DNA of 64,000 nt from Bradyrhizobium yuanmingense. Its GTDB lineage: Bacteria > Pseudomonadota > Alphaproteobacteria > Rhizobiales > Xanthobacteraceae. Shown here one piece after another: positions 1 to 8,130 of this stretch. Location of the stretch: NCBI RefSeq assembly GCF_029167105.1, contig NZ_JARFML010000001.1, forward strand, positions 372,001 to 436,000. Reading direction: 5' to 3'. The notes below the pieces were generated by a model. It saw only the letters and a program-made list of their open reading frames with translations, did no database searches and was not told where the DNA came from. The position numbers and the translations under genes are program-made. Each line of letters opens with the position of its first letter. The stretch's first letter is position 1.

Positions 1-1460
1 TCGGGGCCGACGGCGTCGGACTCAATCCGCTGCATGTCCTGTTCGACGATCACCCGGCCGATTGCAGCCCCTATTCGCCGAACAGCCGGCTTTTCCTCAA
101 CCCGCTCTATATCGACGTCGAGGCGATCCCTGAATTCTCGGCCGACCTCGTGCCCGACGCGGCCGCGACGGCGGCCCGTCTGCGCGAGGGCGACCGCGTC
201 CCTTATACCGACATGGCGGCGCTGAAATGGCTGGGCCTGCGCGCGGCCTTTGACAGTTTCGTGACAAGCGCGAGCGCGGCGCGTCGCAAGGCGTTTGACG
301 CCTTCCGTGCCGCCCGCGCGCCGCTGTTGTCCCGCTTTGCCTGTTTCGAGGTGCTGCGGCACCGTTTCACCGGACCCTGGTGGGAATGGCCGCAAGAATG
401 GCAGCAGCCGGACGAGGCAAAATGCGCCGAGCTGCGCAATGGCCCGGACCGGCGCGAGGTCGAGTTCGTCGAATTCGTGCAATGGACGGCCGACAGCCAG
501 CTGCATGCGGCCAAGGAGCTGGCCAGCCAGCTCGGTATGCGGGTCGGGCTCTATCTCGACGTCGCCGTCGGCGTTCAGTCCAACGGCTTCGATGCCTGGA
601 ACGAGCAGACGGCGATCTCGCGTCATCTCGCGGTCGGCGCACCGCCCGACGTGCTCAACACGATCGGCCAGGATTGGGGCCTTGCCGGCTTCAACGCCGG
701 TGGGCTGGAAGCGCAATCCTTCGTCCCGTTCGCCGACATGCTCGCGGCGTCGATGCGCCATGCCGGCGCGATCAGGCTCGATCACGTGCTCGGCCTGAAA
801 CGGCTCTATCTGGTGCCGCGCGGCTTCAAGCCCGACAACGGCGCCTATGTGCAGATGCCGTTCGAGGCGCTATTGGCCGCCGTGGCGCGCGAGAGTGCGA
901 CCCATAAATGCATCGTGATCGGCGAGGACCTCGGCACCGTGCCGGAAGGTTTCCGTGAGATGATGCAGGATTTCGGCATCTGGTCCTATCTCGTCATGAT
1001 GTTCGAGCGCGACGATGCCGGCCATTTCCGCAATGTCGATCATTACCGGCCCAATGCGCTGGTGACGCTGAACACGCACGACCTGTCGACCTATGCCGGC
1101 TGGCGCTCCTTCGGCGATCTCAAGATGAAGCGATCGCTGGGGCTCGATCCCGGCGAGAACGACCAGGCGCGATGGGATGCGCTCGGCAGGCTCGACGAGA
1201 TCCTGCGCCAGAACGGCATCAGCGCCAACGATCTTTATTCGGTGCTGGCCTTCCTGTCGCGCACGCCCTCGCGGCTGCTCGCGGTGTCGATGGAGGATCT
1301 GCTCGGCGTCATCGACCAGCCCAACATCCCCGGCACGATCGACGAGCATCCGAACTGGCGCCAGCGCCTTCCGGTCACGCTCGACAAGATCGTCTCCAGG
1401 ATCGATCTCGCAGCCTTGAAGGCTGCGACACGGGAACGTTCATTGCCCGGCGGGAATTGA
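1..1460 (+). CDS. malQ: 4-alpha-glucanotransferase (GH77), 5' end missing
   Basis: Amylomaltase that transfers alpha-1,4-glucan segments in maltodextrin/glycogen turnover in the cytoplasm. The open frame runs in from the left edge (frame 3), so the start lies outside the window and about 485 codons remain. Family landmarks are visible: the RLDHVLGL segment carrying the nucleophilic Asp near 780, GEDLGTVPEGF carrying the acid/base Glu near 920, and LNTHDLSTYAGW with the third acidic residue near 1070. The early LNPLHVLF/SPYSPNSRLFLNP segment is also typical of GH77. It lies 30 bp upstream of a GH15 glucosidase on the same strand, so the two probably share a transcript for glucan degradation. 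The family assignment is firm. In relatives this gene often sits near trehalose/glycogen genes, which would be to the left. Confidence 0.93.
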   Translation, partial: GADGVGLNPLHVLFDDHPADCSPYSPNSRLFLNPLYIDVEAIPEFSADLVPDAAATAARLREGDRVPYTDMAALKWLGLRAAFDSFVTSASAARRKAFDAFRAARAPLLSRFACFEVLRHRFTGPWWEWPQEWQQPDEAKCAELRNGPDRREVEFVEFVQWTADSQLHAAKELASQLGMRVGLYLDVAVGVQSNGFDAWNEQTAISRHLAVGAPPDVLNTIGQDWGLAGFNAGGLEAQSFVPFADMLAASMRHAGAIRLDHVLGLKRLYLVPRGFKPDNGAYVQMPFEALLAAVARESATHKCIVIGEDLGTVPEGFREMMQDFGIWSYLVMMFERDDAGHFRNVDHYRPNALVTLNTHDLSTYAGWRSFGDLKMKRSLGLDPGENDQARWDALGRLDEILRQNGISANDLYSVLAFLSRTPSRLLAVSMEDLLGVIDQPNIPGTIDEHPNWRQRLPVTLDKIVSRIDLAALKAATRERSLPGGN

Positions 1461-1490
1461 ACCGCCGGGACTTGCCAGGCTCGCACGACA

Positions 1491-3293
1491 TTGTCTCAGA
1501 GGATCGAGGACTACGCGCTGATCGGCGATTGCGAGACCGCGGCGCTGGTCGGGCGCAACGGCTCGATCGACTGGCTGTGCTGGCCCGCCTTCGATTCCGA
1601 CGCCTGCTTTGCCGCCATCCTCGGCACCCACAAGAACGGGCGCTGGCTGATCGCGCCGAGCGAGGGCGCAACCTCCATCTCGCGGCGATATCTCGGCAAC
1701 ACCCTCATCCTCGAAACGCGGTTCGAGACGAAGAACGGCACCGTCGCGCTGATCGATTTCATGCCGCTGCGCGGCAAGGCGTCCGACATCGTGCGGCTGG
1801 TCCGCGGCATCCGTGGCACCGTGAAGATGCGGATGGAGCTCGTCATCCGCTTCGGCTTCGGCGCGGATATTCCCTGGGTGCGGCGGATCGACCATTCCTT
1901 GATGGCCATCGCCGGCCAGGACATGACGGTGCTGCGCACGCCGGTCGAGACCCGCGGCGAGGATCTGACCACCGTCGCCGACTTCGAGGTGAGGGAAGGC
2001 GAGACCGTGCCCTTCGTGCTGACTTACGGTCCCTCGCATCTCGACCCGCCTGCGCCGATCGATGCGGAGCTGGCGCTTCAGGAGACCGAAAAATTCTGGG
2101 AGGACTGGTGCGGCCATTGCACCCGCGACGGCGACTATCAGGCGCTGGTCCTGCGCTCGCTGATCACGCTGAAGGCGCTGACCTTCGCCCCGACCGGCGG
2201 CATCGTCGCGGCACCCACCACCTCCTTGCCGGAGAAGCTCGGAGGCAGCAGGAACTGGGACTATCGCTTCTGCTGGCTGCGCGATGCCACCTTCACGCTG
2301 CTGGCGCTGATGAACTCGGGCTACACCGAGGAAGCCCTGGCCTGGCACAATTGGCTGCTGCGCGCCGCGGCCGGCTCGCCTTCGAACATGCAGATCATGT
2401 ACGGCATCTGGGGCCAGCGGCGCCTCCTGGAATGGGAGGCGGGCTGGCTCGACGGTTACGAGGGTGCGCAGCCGGTGCGCGTCGGCAATGCCGCCCACGC
2501 GCAGCTCCAGCTCGATGTTTACGGCGAATTGATCGACGCCTTCCACCAGTCGCGCATGGCGAGGCTCAAGCTCGACGACGAGACGACCTGGGCGCTGGAA
2601 TGCGCCGTGCTCAATCATCTGGCCGAAGTCTGGGACCGGCCCGATCACGGCATCTGGGAGCGGCGCGGCCAGCCCAAGCATTACGTGTTCTCCAAGGTGA
2701 TGACCTGGGTCGCCTTCGACCGCGGCATCAAGAGCGCCGAGACCTTCGGCTTCAAGGCGCCACTGCTGCACTGGCGTGCGCTACGCGAAGCCATCCATCG
2801 CGACGTCTGCAACAGGGGATTCGATGCGGAGGAAAATGCGTTCGTCGAGTCCTACGGCTCGAAGATGCTCGACGCCAGCGTGCTGCTGCTGCCCGCCGTC
2901 GGCTTCCTGCCGGCGGACGACCCGCGCATCCGCGGCACCATCGCCGTGGCCGAAAAATGCCTGATGCGCGACGGTTTCGTGCTGCGGCATGACCCGCGCG
3001 AGCTGCCCCCGGACCAGCCGCCGCTCGAAGGCGCGTTTCTGGCGTGCACGCTGTGGCTCGCCGATGCCTACGTACTGTCGGGCGATCTCGACAAGGCGCA
3101 AGTTCTGCTTGACCGCGTGGTCGGCATCGCCAACGACGTCGGACTACTGGCCGAAGAATACGATTCAGTTGCCAAGCGCCAGACCGGCAACTTTCCGCAG
3201 GCGCTGACCCACATCGCGCTGATCAACACGGCGCACAATCTGTCGGCGGCACGGCAGAAGAGCGAGAAGCCGGCGATGCAGCGGTCGAAGTAG
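1491..3293 (+). CDS. Glycoside hydrolase family 15 (glucoamylase/trehalase-like)
   Basis: A 600-residue cytoplasmic GH15 protein, with no signal peptide. The N-terminus (ALIGDCETAALVGRNGSIDW, residues about 9-28) is the usual GH15 bacterial N-domain opening. The (alpha/alpha)6 barrel contains the WDYRFCWLRDATFTL motif near residue 255. The start is a TTG at 1491, because no ATG or GTG precedes the conserved N-terminus and the spacing to malQ is 30 bp; the ribosome binding site is weak. Members hydrolyse alpha-glucosides such as maltodextrins, and some are trehalases; which applies here cannot be told from the sequence. Co-orientation with malQ favours glucan or trehalose catabolism. Confidence 0.88.
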   Translation: MSQRIEDYALIGDCETAALVGRNGSIDWLCWPAFDSDACFAAILGTHKNGRWLIAPSEGATSISRRYLGNTLILETRFETKNGTVALIDFMPLRGKASDIVRLVRGIRGTVKMRMELVIRFGFGADIPWVRRIDHSLMAIAGQDMTVLRTPVETRGEDLTTVADFEVREGETVPFVLTYGPSHLDPPAPIDAELALQETEKFWEDWCGHCTRDGDYQALVLRSLITLKALTFAPTGGIVAAPTTSLPEKLGGSRNWDYRFCWLRDATFTLLALMNSGYTEEALAWHNWLLRAAAGSPSNMQIMYGIWGQRRLLEWEAGWLDGYEGAQPVRVGNAAHAQLQLDVYGELIDAFHQSRMARLKLDDETTWALECAVLNHLAEVWDRPDHGIWERRGQPKHYVFSKVMTWVAFDRGIKSAETFGFKAPLLHWRALREAIHRDVCNRGFDAEENAFVESYGSKMLDASVLLLPAVGFLPADDPRIRGTIAVAEKCLMRDGFVLRHDPRELPPDQPPLEGAFLACTLWLADAYVLSGDLDKAQVLLDRVVGIANDVGLLAEEYDSVAKRQTGNFPQALTHIALINTAHNLSAARQKSEKPAMQRSK

Positions 3294-3330
3294 TAGCAAG
3301 ATCTATCAGGCGCTTTTGCCTCCACGAGGG

Positions 3331-3455
3331 CGGTGCGCTCCTCGCCCGCTTGCGGGGGAGGGTTGGGGAGAGGGTGTCTCCGCAATGGGATAGCCCCCTA
3401 GAGGAGAAAGCCCTCACCCGCGCCTTCGGCGCGACCCTCCCGCAAGCGGGAGAGG
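3331..3455. repeat. Dispersed long palindromic repeat, copy 1
   Basis: About 125 bp of intergenic DNA with inverted ends (CCCGCTTGCGGG near 3345 and CCCGCAAGCGGG near 3437). Its reverse complement matches 60015-60141 along most of the length, including the AGGGTTGGG and GGGTGTCTCCGC blocks. It lies between two convergent genes, so it may form a bidirectional hairpin, but there is no T-tract. Confidence 0.8.
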
Positions 3456-3491
3456 TTGCACCGAGCCCGGGGCAATCTAAAGCCATTCCGT

Positions 3492-4304
3492 TCAGCCCAC
3501 CCCATTCCGCGTCAGGATCATCTCCATCGCCTCGGCAAAACCGTCCTGCTCATTGGTCGCAGTGACGTGCGTCGCCTCGTCCTTGACGTTGTCGGCGGCG
3601 TTGCCCATGGCGATCGAGGTGCCGCTGACGCGGAACATCGCGAGGTCGTTCTGCATGTCGCCGATGGTGGCGACCGCGTCGGTCGAGACGCCGAGGCGCT
3701 TGGCCATCGCTTGCACGAACGTGCCCTTGTTGAAGCCGGGCGGCGTGATGTCGAGATAATAGGTCTGCGAGCGCACCGCGGTGGCCTCACTGCCGAGCGC
3801 CTCCTGCATCGCCTTCTCGCAGGCGGCGAGCCCGGCCGCATCGGCGCTGGCGCCGACGATCTTGCAGGCGCTCGCAAGATACGGCGAGAAGTCCGTCACG
3901 ATGGTCGGATCGGAGCGGATCGTGTGCCGCTCGTGCGCGACGTAGCTGCCGCTGGGATTGTCGATCAGCCATTTGTCGGTGGTGAACAGCCAGATGTCGG
4001 CTCCGTAGTCGCGCAGGATCTGCAACGTGCGCTCGGCCGCGCGGGCCGGAATCAGGTGCTGCTCGACCGCCCGCATCTCGGGATCGACGATCGAGGAGCC
4101 GTTGAACGGCCCAACCGGCAGCCACAGCGCCAGCGGCTCGATCAAGAAGCGCATGCCGATCGCCGGACGGCTCGATGTGATGGTGAAGCCGATGCCGGCC
4201 TGGTGCAACCGCTGCACGGCGTTCTTCGCGCGCTCCGTCAGCGTCTTGTCCTTGGTCAGCAACGTGCCGTCGACGTCGGAAACCACGAGTGAGATTTGGG
4301 TCAT
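3492..4304 (-). CDS. HAD-superfamily Cof-type sugar phosphatase
   Basis: A 270-residue HAD hydrolase of the Cof/YbjI type. Motif I (VVSDVDGTLLT, residues about 7-17) holds the Asp nucleophile pair, motif II is the TSSRP segment near 43-47, and motif IV is GDMQNDLAMF near 218-227. Such enzymes dephosphorylate sugar phosphates or other small phosphoesters; the substrate is not predictable. The ATG overlaps the stop of gntK as ATGA (4301-4304), so the two are translationally coupled. It is the last gene of the pentose-phosphate operon, which suggests a sugar-phosphate substrate. Confidence 0.88.
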   Translation of the reverse strand: MTQISLVVSDVDGTLLTKDKTLTERAKNAVQRLHQAGIGFTITSSRPAIGMRFLIEPLALWLPVGPFNGSSIVDPEMRAVEQHLIPARAAERTLQILRDYGADIWLFTTDKWLIDNPSGSYVAHERHTIRSDPTIVTDFSPYLASACKIVGASADAAGLAACEKAMQEALGSEATAVRSQTYYLDITPPGFNKGTFVQAMAKRLGVSTDAVATIGDMQNDLAMFRVSGTSIAMGNAADNVKDEATHVTATNEQDGFAEAMEMILTRNGVG

Positions 4305-4843
4305 GGCAGAACCTTGGGTGTTGCGCCGCCCAGTTTGAGCTGCCGCACGATGCCGTCTACGATCGCCTCGACGGTCTCGTCGATCGAGACGGTGATGGCG
4401 TGCTCGCCCGGCTCCGGCGGCTCCAGCGTCTCGAACTGGCTGGCGAGCAGTCCGGGCGGCATGAAATGTCCCTTGCGCTGCGCGAGCCGCTCGGCGATCA
4501 GCTCTTTCGTGCCTTTCAGGAAGACGAAGCGGACGTCATCGCGTCCGCGCAGCAGCACGTCGCGATAGACATGCTTCAGGGCCGAGCAGGCGATGATGAC
4601 GTGCTCGCCGCGGCCGCAGACCCGCGCGATCTCGTCGGCGATGGCATTCAGCCAGGGCCAGCGGTCTTCGTCGGTGAGGGGATGTCCGGCCCGCATCTTC
4701 TCGACATTGCTGGCGGGATGGAAGCTGTCGCCGTCCTCGAAGCGCCAGCCGAGGCGCTCGCCGAGCGCCTTCGCGACCGTGCTCTTGCCCGAGCCCGACA
4801 CGCCCATCACGATCAATGCACAAGGTGCTTCAGCGCGGCCCAC
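4301..4843 (-). CDS. gntK: Gluconokinase
   Basis: Phosphorylates D-gluconate to 6-phosphogluconate with ATP, feeding the Entner-Doudoroff and pentose phosphate routes. The protein is about 180 residues, normal for GntK. The P-loop GVSGSGKST lies near residue 15, followed by DGDSFHPASNVEKM (substrate side) and CSALKHVYRD. The start chosen is GTG at 4843, giving VGRAEAPCALIVMGVSGSGK and a 14-base overlap with the end of pgl. Longer readings upstream are only the antisense-free extension into pgl, and an ATG at 4806 is too close to the P-loop. The downstream stop overlaps the ATG of the HAD gene. Confidence 0.92.
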   Translation of the reverse strand: MGRAEAPCALIVMGVSGSGKSTVAKALGERLGWRFEDGDSFHPASNVEKMRAGHPLTDEDRWPWLNAIADEIARVCGRGEHVIIACSALKHVYRDVLLRGRDDVRFVFLKGTKELIAERLAQRKGHFMPPGLLASQFETLEPPEPGEHAITVSIDETVEAIVDGIVRQLKLGGATPKVLP

Positions 4844-5582
4844 GAATGTCCTCCGGAAGCGCGGCCCTGTCGACCAGCCAGATGGTCTCGCCGTCCGAGC
4901 GCGCGCGTAAGGCCGGCAGATTCTCGCCATTGCAGAGGCGCGTCAAGATCGGCCGCTTGTCGTGCCCGGCAATCTCGAACAGCATCTCGCGGCAGGAGGC
5001 CAAAGCCGGCAGGGTGAGCGAGACCCGCGGCACGAACGGCGCGACGTTCGCCTTGGGAACGCCGACGACCCAGCGTCGGGTCTCCTCGATCTCGGGGTAG
5101 CCGGGAAACAGCGAGGCGGTGTGGCCGTCCGGCCCTGCGCCCATCAGGACGAGGTCGAACAGCGGGCGTGCCGGATCGAGCTGGTCTGTGCCATAGAAGG
5201 CCTTTAGCTCACGCGCATAGGCTTCTGCAGCGGCATCGGGATTGTCGGCTGTGGTCGGGATCGGGTGAATATGGCCGGCGGGCGCGTGGCGGTCGAGAAA
5301 GGTCGCGCGCGCGACCGCCATGTTGTTGAGGGGATCGCTTTCGGGCACGAAACGCTCGTCGCCGATGAACCAGTGCACGCGCTCCCACGGAATCCTGCCG
5401 CGCCAGGCCTCGCTGCCGAGCAACTGATACAGCTTCTTCGGGCTGGAGCCGCCGGTGAGGCAGATTGCGATCCGGCCGGGATTGGCCGCGATCCGCGTCA
5501 TCACGCGTTCGGCCGCGGCGCGGGCGAGAGCTTCGGCATCGGCCTCGACGATCAGCTTCGGCTGCTCGGCCTGAGCCATCAC
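4830..5582 (-). CDS. pgl: 6-phosphogluconolactonase
   Basis: Hydrolyses 6-phosphogluconolactone to 6-phosphogluconate, the second step of the oxidative pentose phosphate pathway. It has 250 residues with the NagB/Pgl fold. Diagnostic segments are LTGGSSPKKLYQLL (about 42-55), HWFIGDERFVPESDPLNN (about 70-87) and MGAGPDGHTASLFPG (about 147-161). It overlaps zwf by four bases (ATGA at 5579-5582) and gntK by 14 bases, so all three should be co-translated. Nothing is unusual in the sequence. Confidence 0.96.
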   Translation of the reverse strand: MMAQAEQPKLIVEADAEALARAAAERVMTRIAANPGRIAICLTGGSSPKKLYQLLGSEAWRGRIPWERVHWFIGDERFVPESDPLNNMAVARATFLDRHAPAGHIHPIPTTADNPDAAAEAYARELKAFYGTDQLDPARPLFDLVLMGAGPDGHTASLFPGYPEIEETRRWVVGVPKANVAPFVPRVSLTLPALASCREMLFEIAGHDKRPILTRLCNGENLPALRARSDGETIWLVDRAALPEDIRGPR

Positions 5583-7090
5583 GAGTACTTCCGCCAGCTT
5601 CGCCCGTCGCGCCGGAGCAACTCGTCGGCGCAGGCAGGGCCGTCGCTGCCGGCTTCATAGGTTTCGATGCCGTTGCTGCCCGCGCTCTTCCAGGCGTCCA
5701 GGAACGGCTGCACGGCCTGCCAGCCGGCCTCGATGCCGTCGGCGCGCTGGAACAGGATGTTGTCGCCGATCATGCAGTCGTAGATCAGCGTCTCATAGCC
5801 GGTCGAGGGATCGGCGCGGAAATAGTCGCCATAGCGGAACTTCATCTCGACGCCGTCGATGGTGATGCTCGGCCCCGGGATCTTGGCGTTGAACTGCAAC
5901 TCGATGGTCTCAGTCGGGGCGATGCCGATGGTGAGGAAGTTCTGAGACAGCCGGTCGACGTCCGTCCCTGAAAACATCGACAGCGGCGCCTGCTTGAACT
6001 TGATCGCGACTTCGGTGCGCTTGTGGCCGAGCGCCTTGCCGGTGCGCAAGTAGAACGGCACGCCGGCCCAGCGCCAATTGTCGATCATCAGCTTGAGCGC
6101 GACAAAGGTCTCGGTGGTGCTGTCTGGCTTGACGTCCGCGGTCTTGCGATAGTCGGTGATCTCGTCGTCGCCGCTGCGGCCCGCGAGATATTGCGCGCGC
6201 ACCGAATTCTTCAGTGCGTCCTCCCGGCTGGGCAGCTGGATCGATGTCAGCACGTCCGCCTTCTCGGAGCGTACGGAATGTGCGTCGAAGCGGGCGGGAG
6301 GCTCCATCGCGACCAGCGACATCAACTGGAACAGGTGGTTCGGCACCATGTCGCGCAGCGCGCCGGTGGCATCGTAGAAGCCGCCGCGGTGGCCGACCCC
6401 GAGCTTCTCTTCCACGGTGATCTGGATGTGATCGATGTGGTTGCGATTCCAGATCGGCTCGAACATGCCGTTGGCAAAGCGCAGCACCAGGATGTTCTGC
6501 ACCGTTTCCTTGCCGAGATAATGATCGATCCGGTAGATCTGGTGCTCGTCCATGATCTTCAAGAGTTCGGCATTCAGCGCGCGGGCCGAGGCGAGGTCGG
6601 TGCCGAACGGCTTTTCGATCACGAGCCGCCGCCAGGCGCCGTTCTCCTTCATCATGCCGGTGCGGCCGAGCTCCCGCGCGGTCGGCGCGAAGGCGGCGGG
6701 CGGCGTTGCCAGATAGAACAGCCGGTTGCCGCCGGTGTCCTGCGCGCATTCCAGCGAATCCAGATGCTCACGCAGGCGGTCGAAGGAGGGCGGGTCCTTT
6801 GCGTCGGCCTCGACGAAGGTCACGCATTCCAAAAGCCTCGTCGCGATGTCGTCGTCCACCGGGCGCGTCGCGAATTGCCGCAAGCCCTTCAGCAGGCTGT
6901 CGCGCAGCTCCTCATCCGACTGGCCCCTGCGGGCGACGCCGACGACGCAGAACTTTTCCGGCAACAGGTGCTCGGCCGCCAGATTGTAGAGCGAGGGCAT
7001 CACCAGGCGATGGGTGAGATCGCCGGTGACGCCAAAGATGACGAAGGCGCAATTTTCCGGCTTGCGCTTTGGCTGCGGATCTTTTGTCAC
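5579..7090 (-). CDS. zwf: Glucose-6-phosphate 1-dehydrogenase
   Basis: Oxidises glucose-6-phosphate to 6-phosphogluconolactone with NADP (or NAD). The protein has 503 residues, the usual length. The nucleotide-binding fingerprint GVTGDL is at residues 20-25, EKPFG at 159-163, and the active-site motif DHYLGKE at 189-195, including the catalytic His and substrate-binding Lys. It lies 28 bp downstream of gnd and overlaps pgl, inside the pentose-phosphate operon. The gene is the committed NADPH-producing step. Confidence 0.97.
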   Translation of the reverse strand: MTKDPQPKRKPENCAFVIFGVTGDLTHRLVMPSLYNLAAEHLLPEKFCVVGVARRGQSDEELRDSLLKGLRQFATRPVDDDIATRLLECVTFVEADAKDPPSFDRLREHLDSLECAQDTGGNRLFYLATPPAAFAPTARELGRTGMMKENGAWRRLVIEKPFGTDLASARALNAELLKIMDEHQIYRIDHYLGKETVQNILVLRFANGMFEPIWNRNHIDHIQITVEEKLGVGHRGGFYDATGALRDMVPNHLFQLMSLVAMEPPARFDAHSVRSEKADVLTSIQLPSREDALKNSVRAQYLAGRSGDDEITDYRKTADVKPDSTTETFVALKLMIDNWRWAGVPFYLRTGKALGHKRTEVAIKFKQAPLSMFSGTDVDRLSQNFLTIGIAPTETIELQFNAKIPGPSITIDGVEMKFRYGDYFRADPSTGYETLIYDCMIGDNILFQRADGIEAGWQAVQPFLDAWKSAGSNGIETYEAGSDGPACADELLRRDGRSWRKYS

Positions 7091-7118
7091 GAATGGTCGG
7101 CCTTCGCTTGGTTACTCG

Positions 7119-8123
7119 TTACTTCGGCTTCGCCGCGCCCGGCTGCGTTGGCTCCTTGTGCCCGCCGAACCCCGCACGCATCGCGGAAAGAATTTTTTCG
7201 GCGAAGGTGTGTTCCTTGCGGGAACGGAAACGTGTGTAGAGCGCCGCGGTCAAGACCTCGGCCGGCACGGCCTCGTCGACCGCCGCATTCACGGTCCAGC
7301 GGCCTTCGCCGGAATCCTCCACGAAGCCGGAATATTCCGACAGTTGCGGACTGTCGGCGAGGGCGCTCGAGGTGAGGTCGAGCAGCCAGGATGGAATCAC
7401 GCTGCCGCGCCGCCACACTTCGGCGATGTCGGCGAGATCGAAATCGTAGCGATGATCCGTCGGCAAGGCCTCGATATTGGCATTCCTGAGGATGTCGAAA
7501 CCTTCGGCATAGGCCTGCATCAGGCCGTATTCGATGCCGTTGTGGATCATCTTGACGAAATGGCCGGCGCCGATGGGCCCGGCGTGGATGTAGCCTTGCT
7601 CGACGCGGGGATCGCGGCCCTCGCGCCCCGGCGTGCGCGGAATGTCGCCGGCGCCCGGCGCGAGCGCAGCAAAGATCGGATCGAGGCGGTCGACCACCTG
7701 CTTCTCGCCGCCGATCATCATGCAGTAACCGCGGTCGAGCCCCCACACGCCCCCGGAGGTGCCGACGTCGACATAATGGATGCCGCGCGCCTTCAGCGCC
7801 TTGCCGCGGCGGACGTCGTCCTGCCAGAAGGTGTTGCCGCCGTCGATGATGACGTCGCCTTCCTGCATCACGCCGGCGATCGTCTCGATCGTGGTCTCGG
7901 TGATGCGTCCTGCCGGCAGCATCACCCAGGCCGTGCGCGGCCGCTCCAGCTTGGCGACGAACTCTTCCAGCGTCGCCGAGCCGACCGAGCCGTCGGCGGC
8001 AAGGCCGGCGACGGCCTTGGCGTCCTTGTCGTAGACCACCGTCGAATGCCCGTGCCGCATCAGGCGGCGAACGATGTTGCCGCCCATTCGGCCGAGGCCG
8101 ATCATGCCGAGTTGCATCTGCAT
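7119..8123 (-). CDS. gnd: 6-phosphogluconate dehydrogenase, decarboxylating (short GndA/YqeC type)
   Basis: Converts 6-phosphogluconate to ribulose-5-phosphate with release of CO2. At 334 residues it is the short bacterial form, lacking the long C-terminal tail of the E. coli enzyme. GLGRMGG at 9-15 binds the dinucleotide, DGGNTFW at 94-100 and GTSGGVWG at 121-128 form the substrate pocket, and [16 protein letters not shown] at 185-200 holds the catalytic Lys191 and Asn195. Short-form enzymes often prefer NAD, which is an inference here. It begins 7 bp after the tal-pgi stop. Confidence 0.94.
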   Translation of the reverse strand: MQMQLGMIGLGRMGGNIVRRLMRHGHSTVVYDKDAKAVAGLAADGSVGSATLEEFVAKLERPRTAWVMLPAGRITETTIETIAGVMQEGDVIIDGGNTFWQDDVRRGKALKARGIHYVDVGTSGGVWGLDRGYCMMIGGEKQVVDRLDPIFAALAPGAGDIPRTPGREGRDPRVEQGYIHAGPIGAGHFVKMIHNGIEYGLMQAYAEGFDILRNANIEALPTDHRYDFDLADIAEVWRRGSVIPSWLLDLTSSALADSPQLSEYSGFVEDSGEGRWTVNAAVDEAVPAEVLTAALYTRFRSRKEHTFAEKILSAMRAGFGGHKEPTQPGAAKPK

Positions 8124-8130
8124 TATTCCT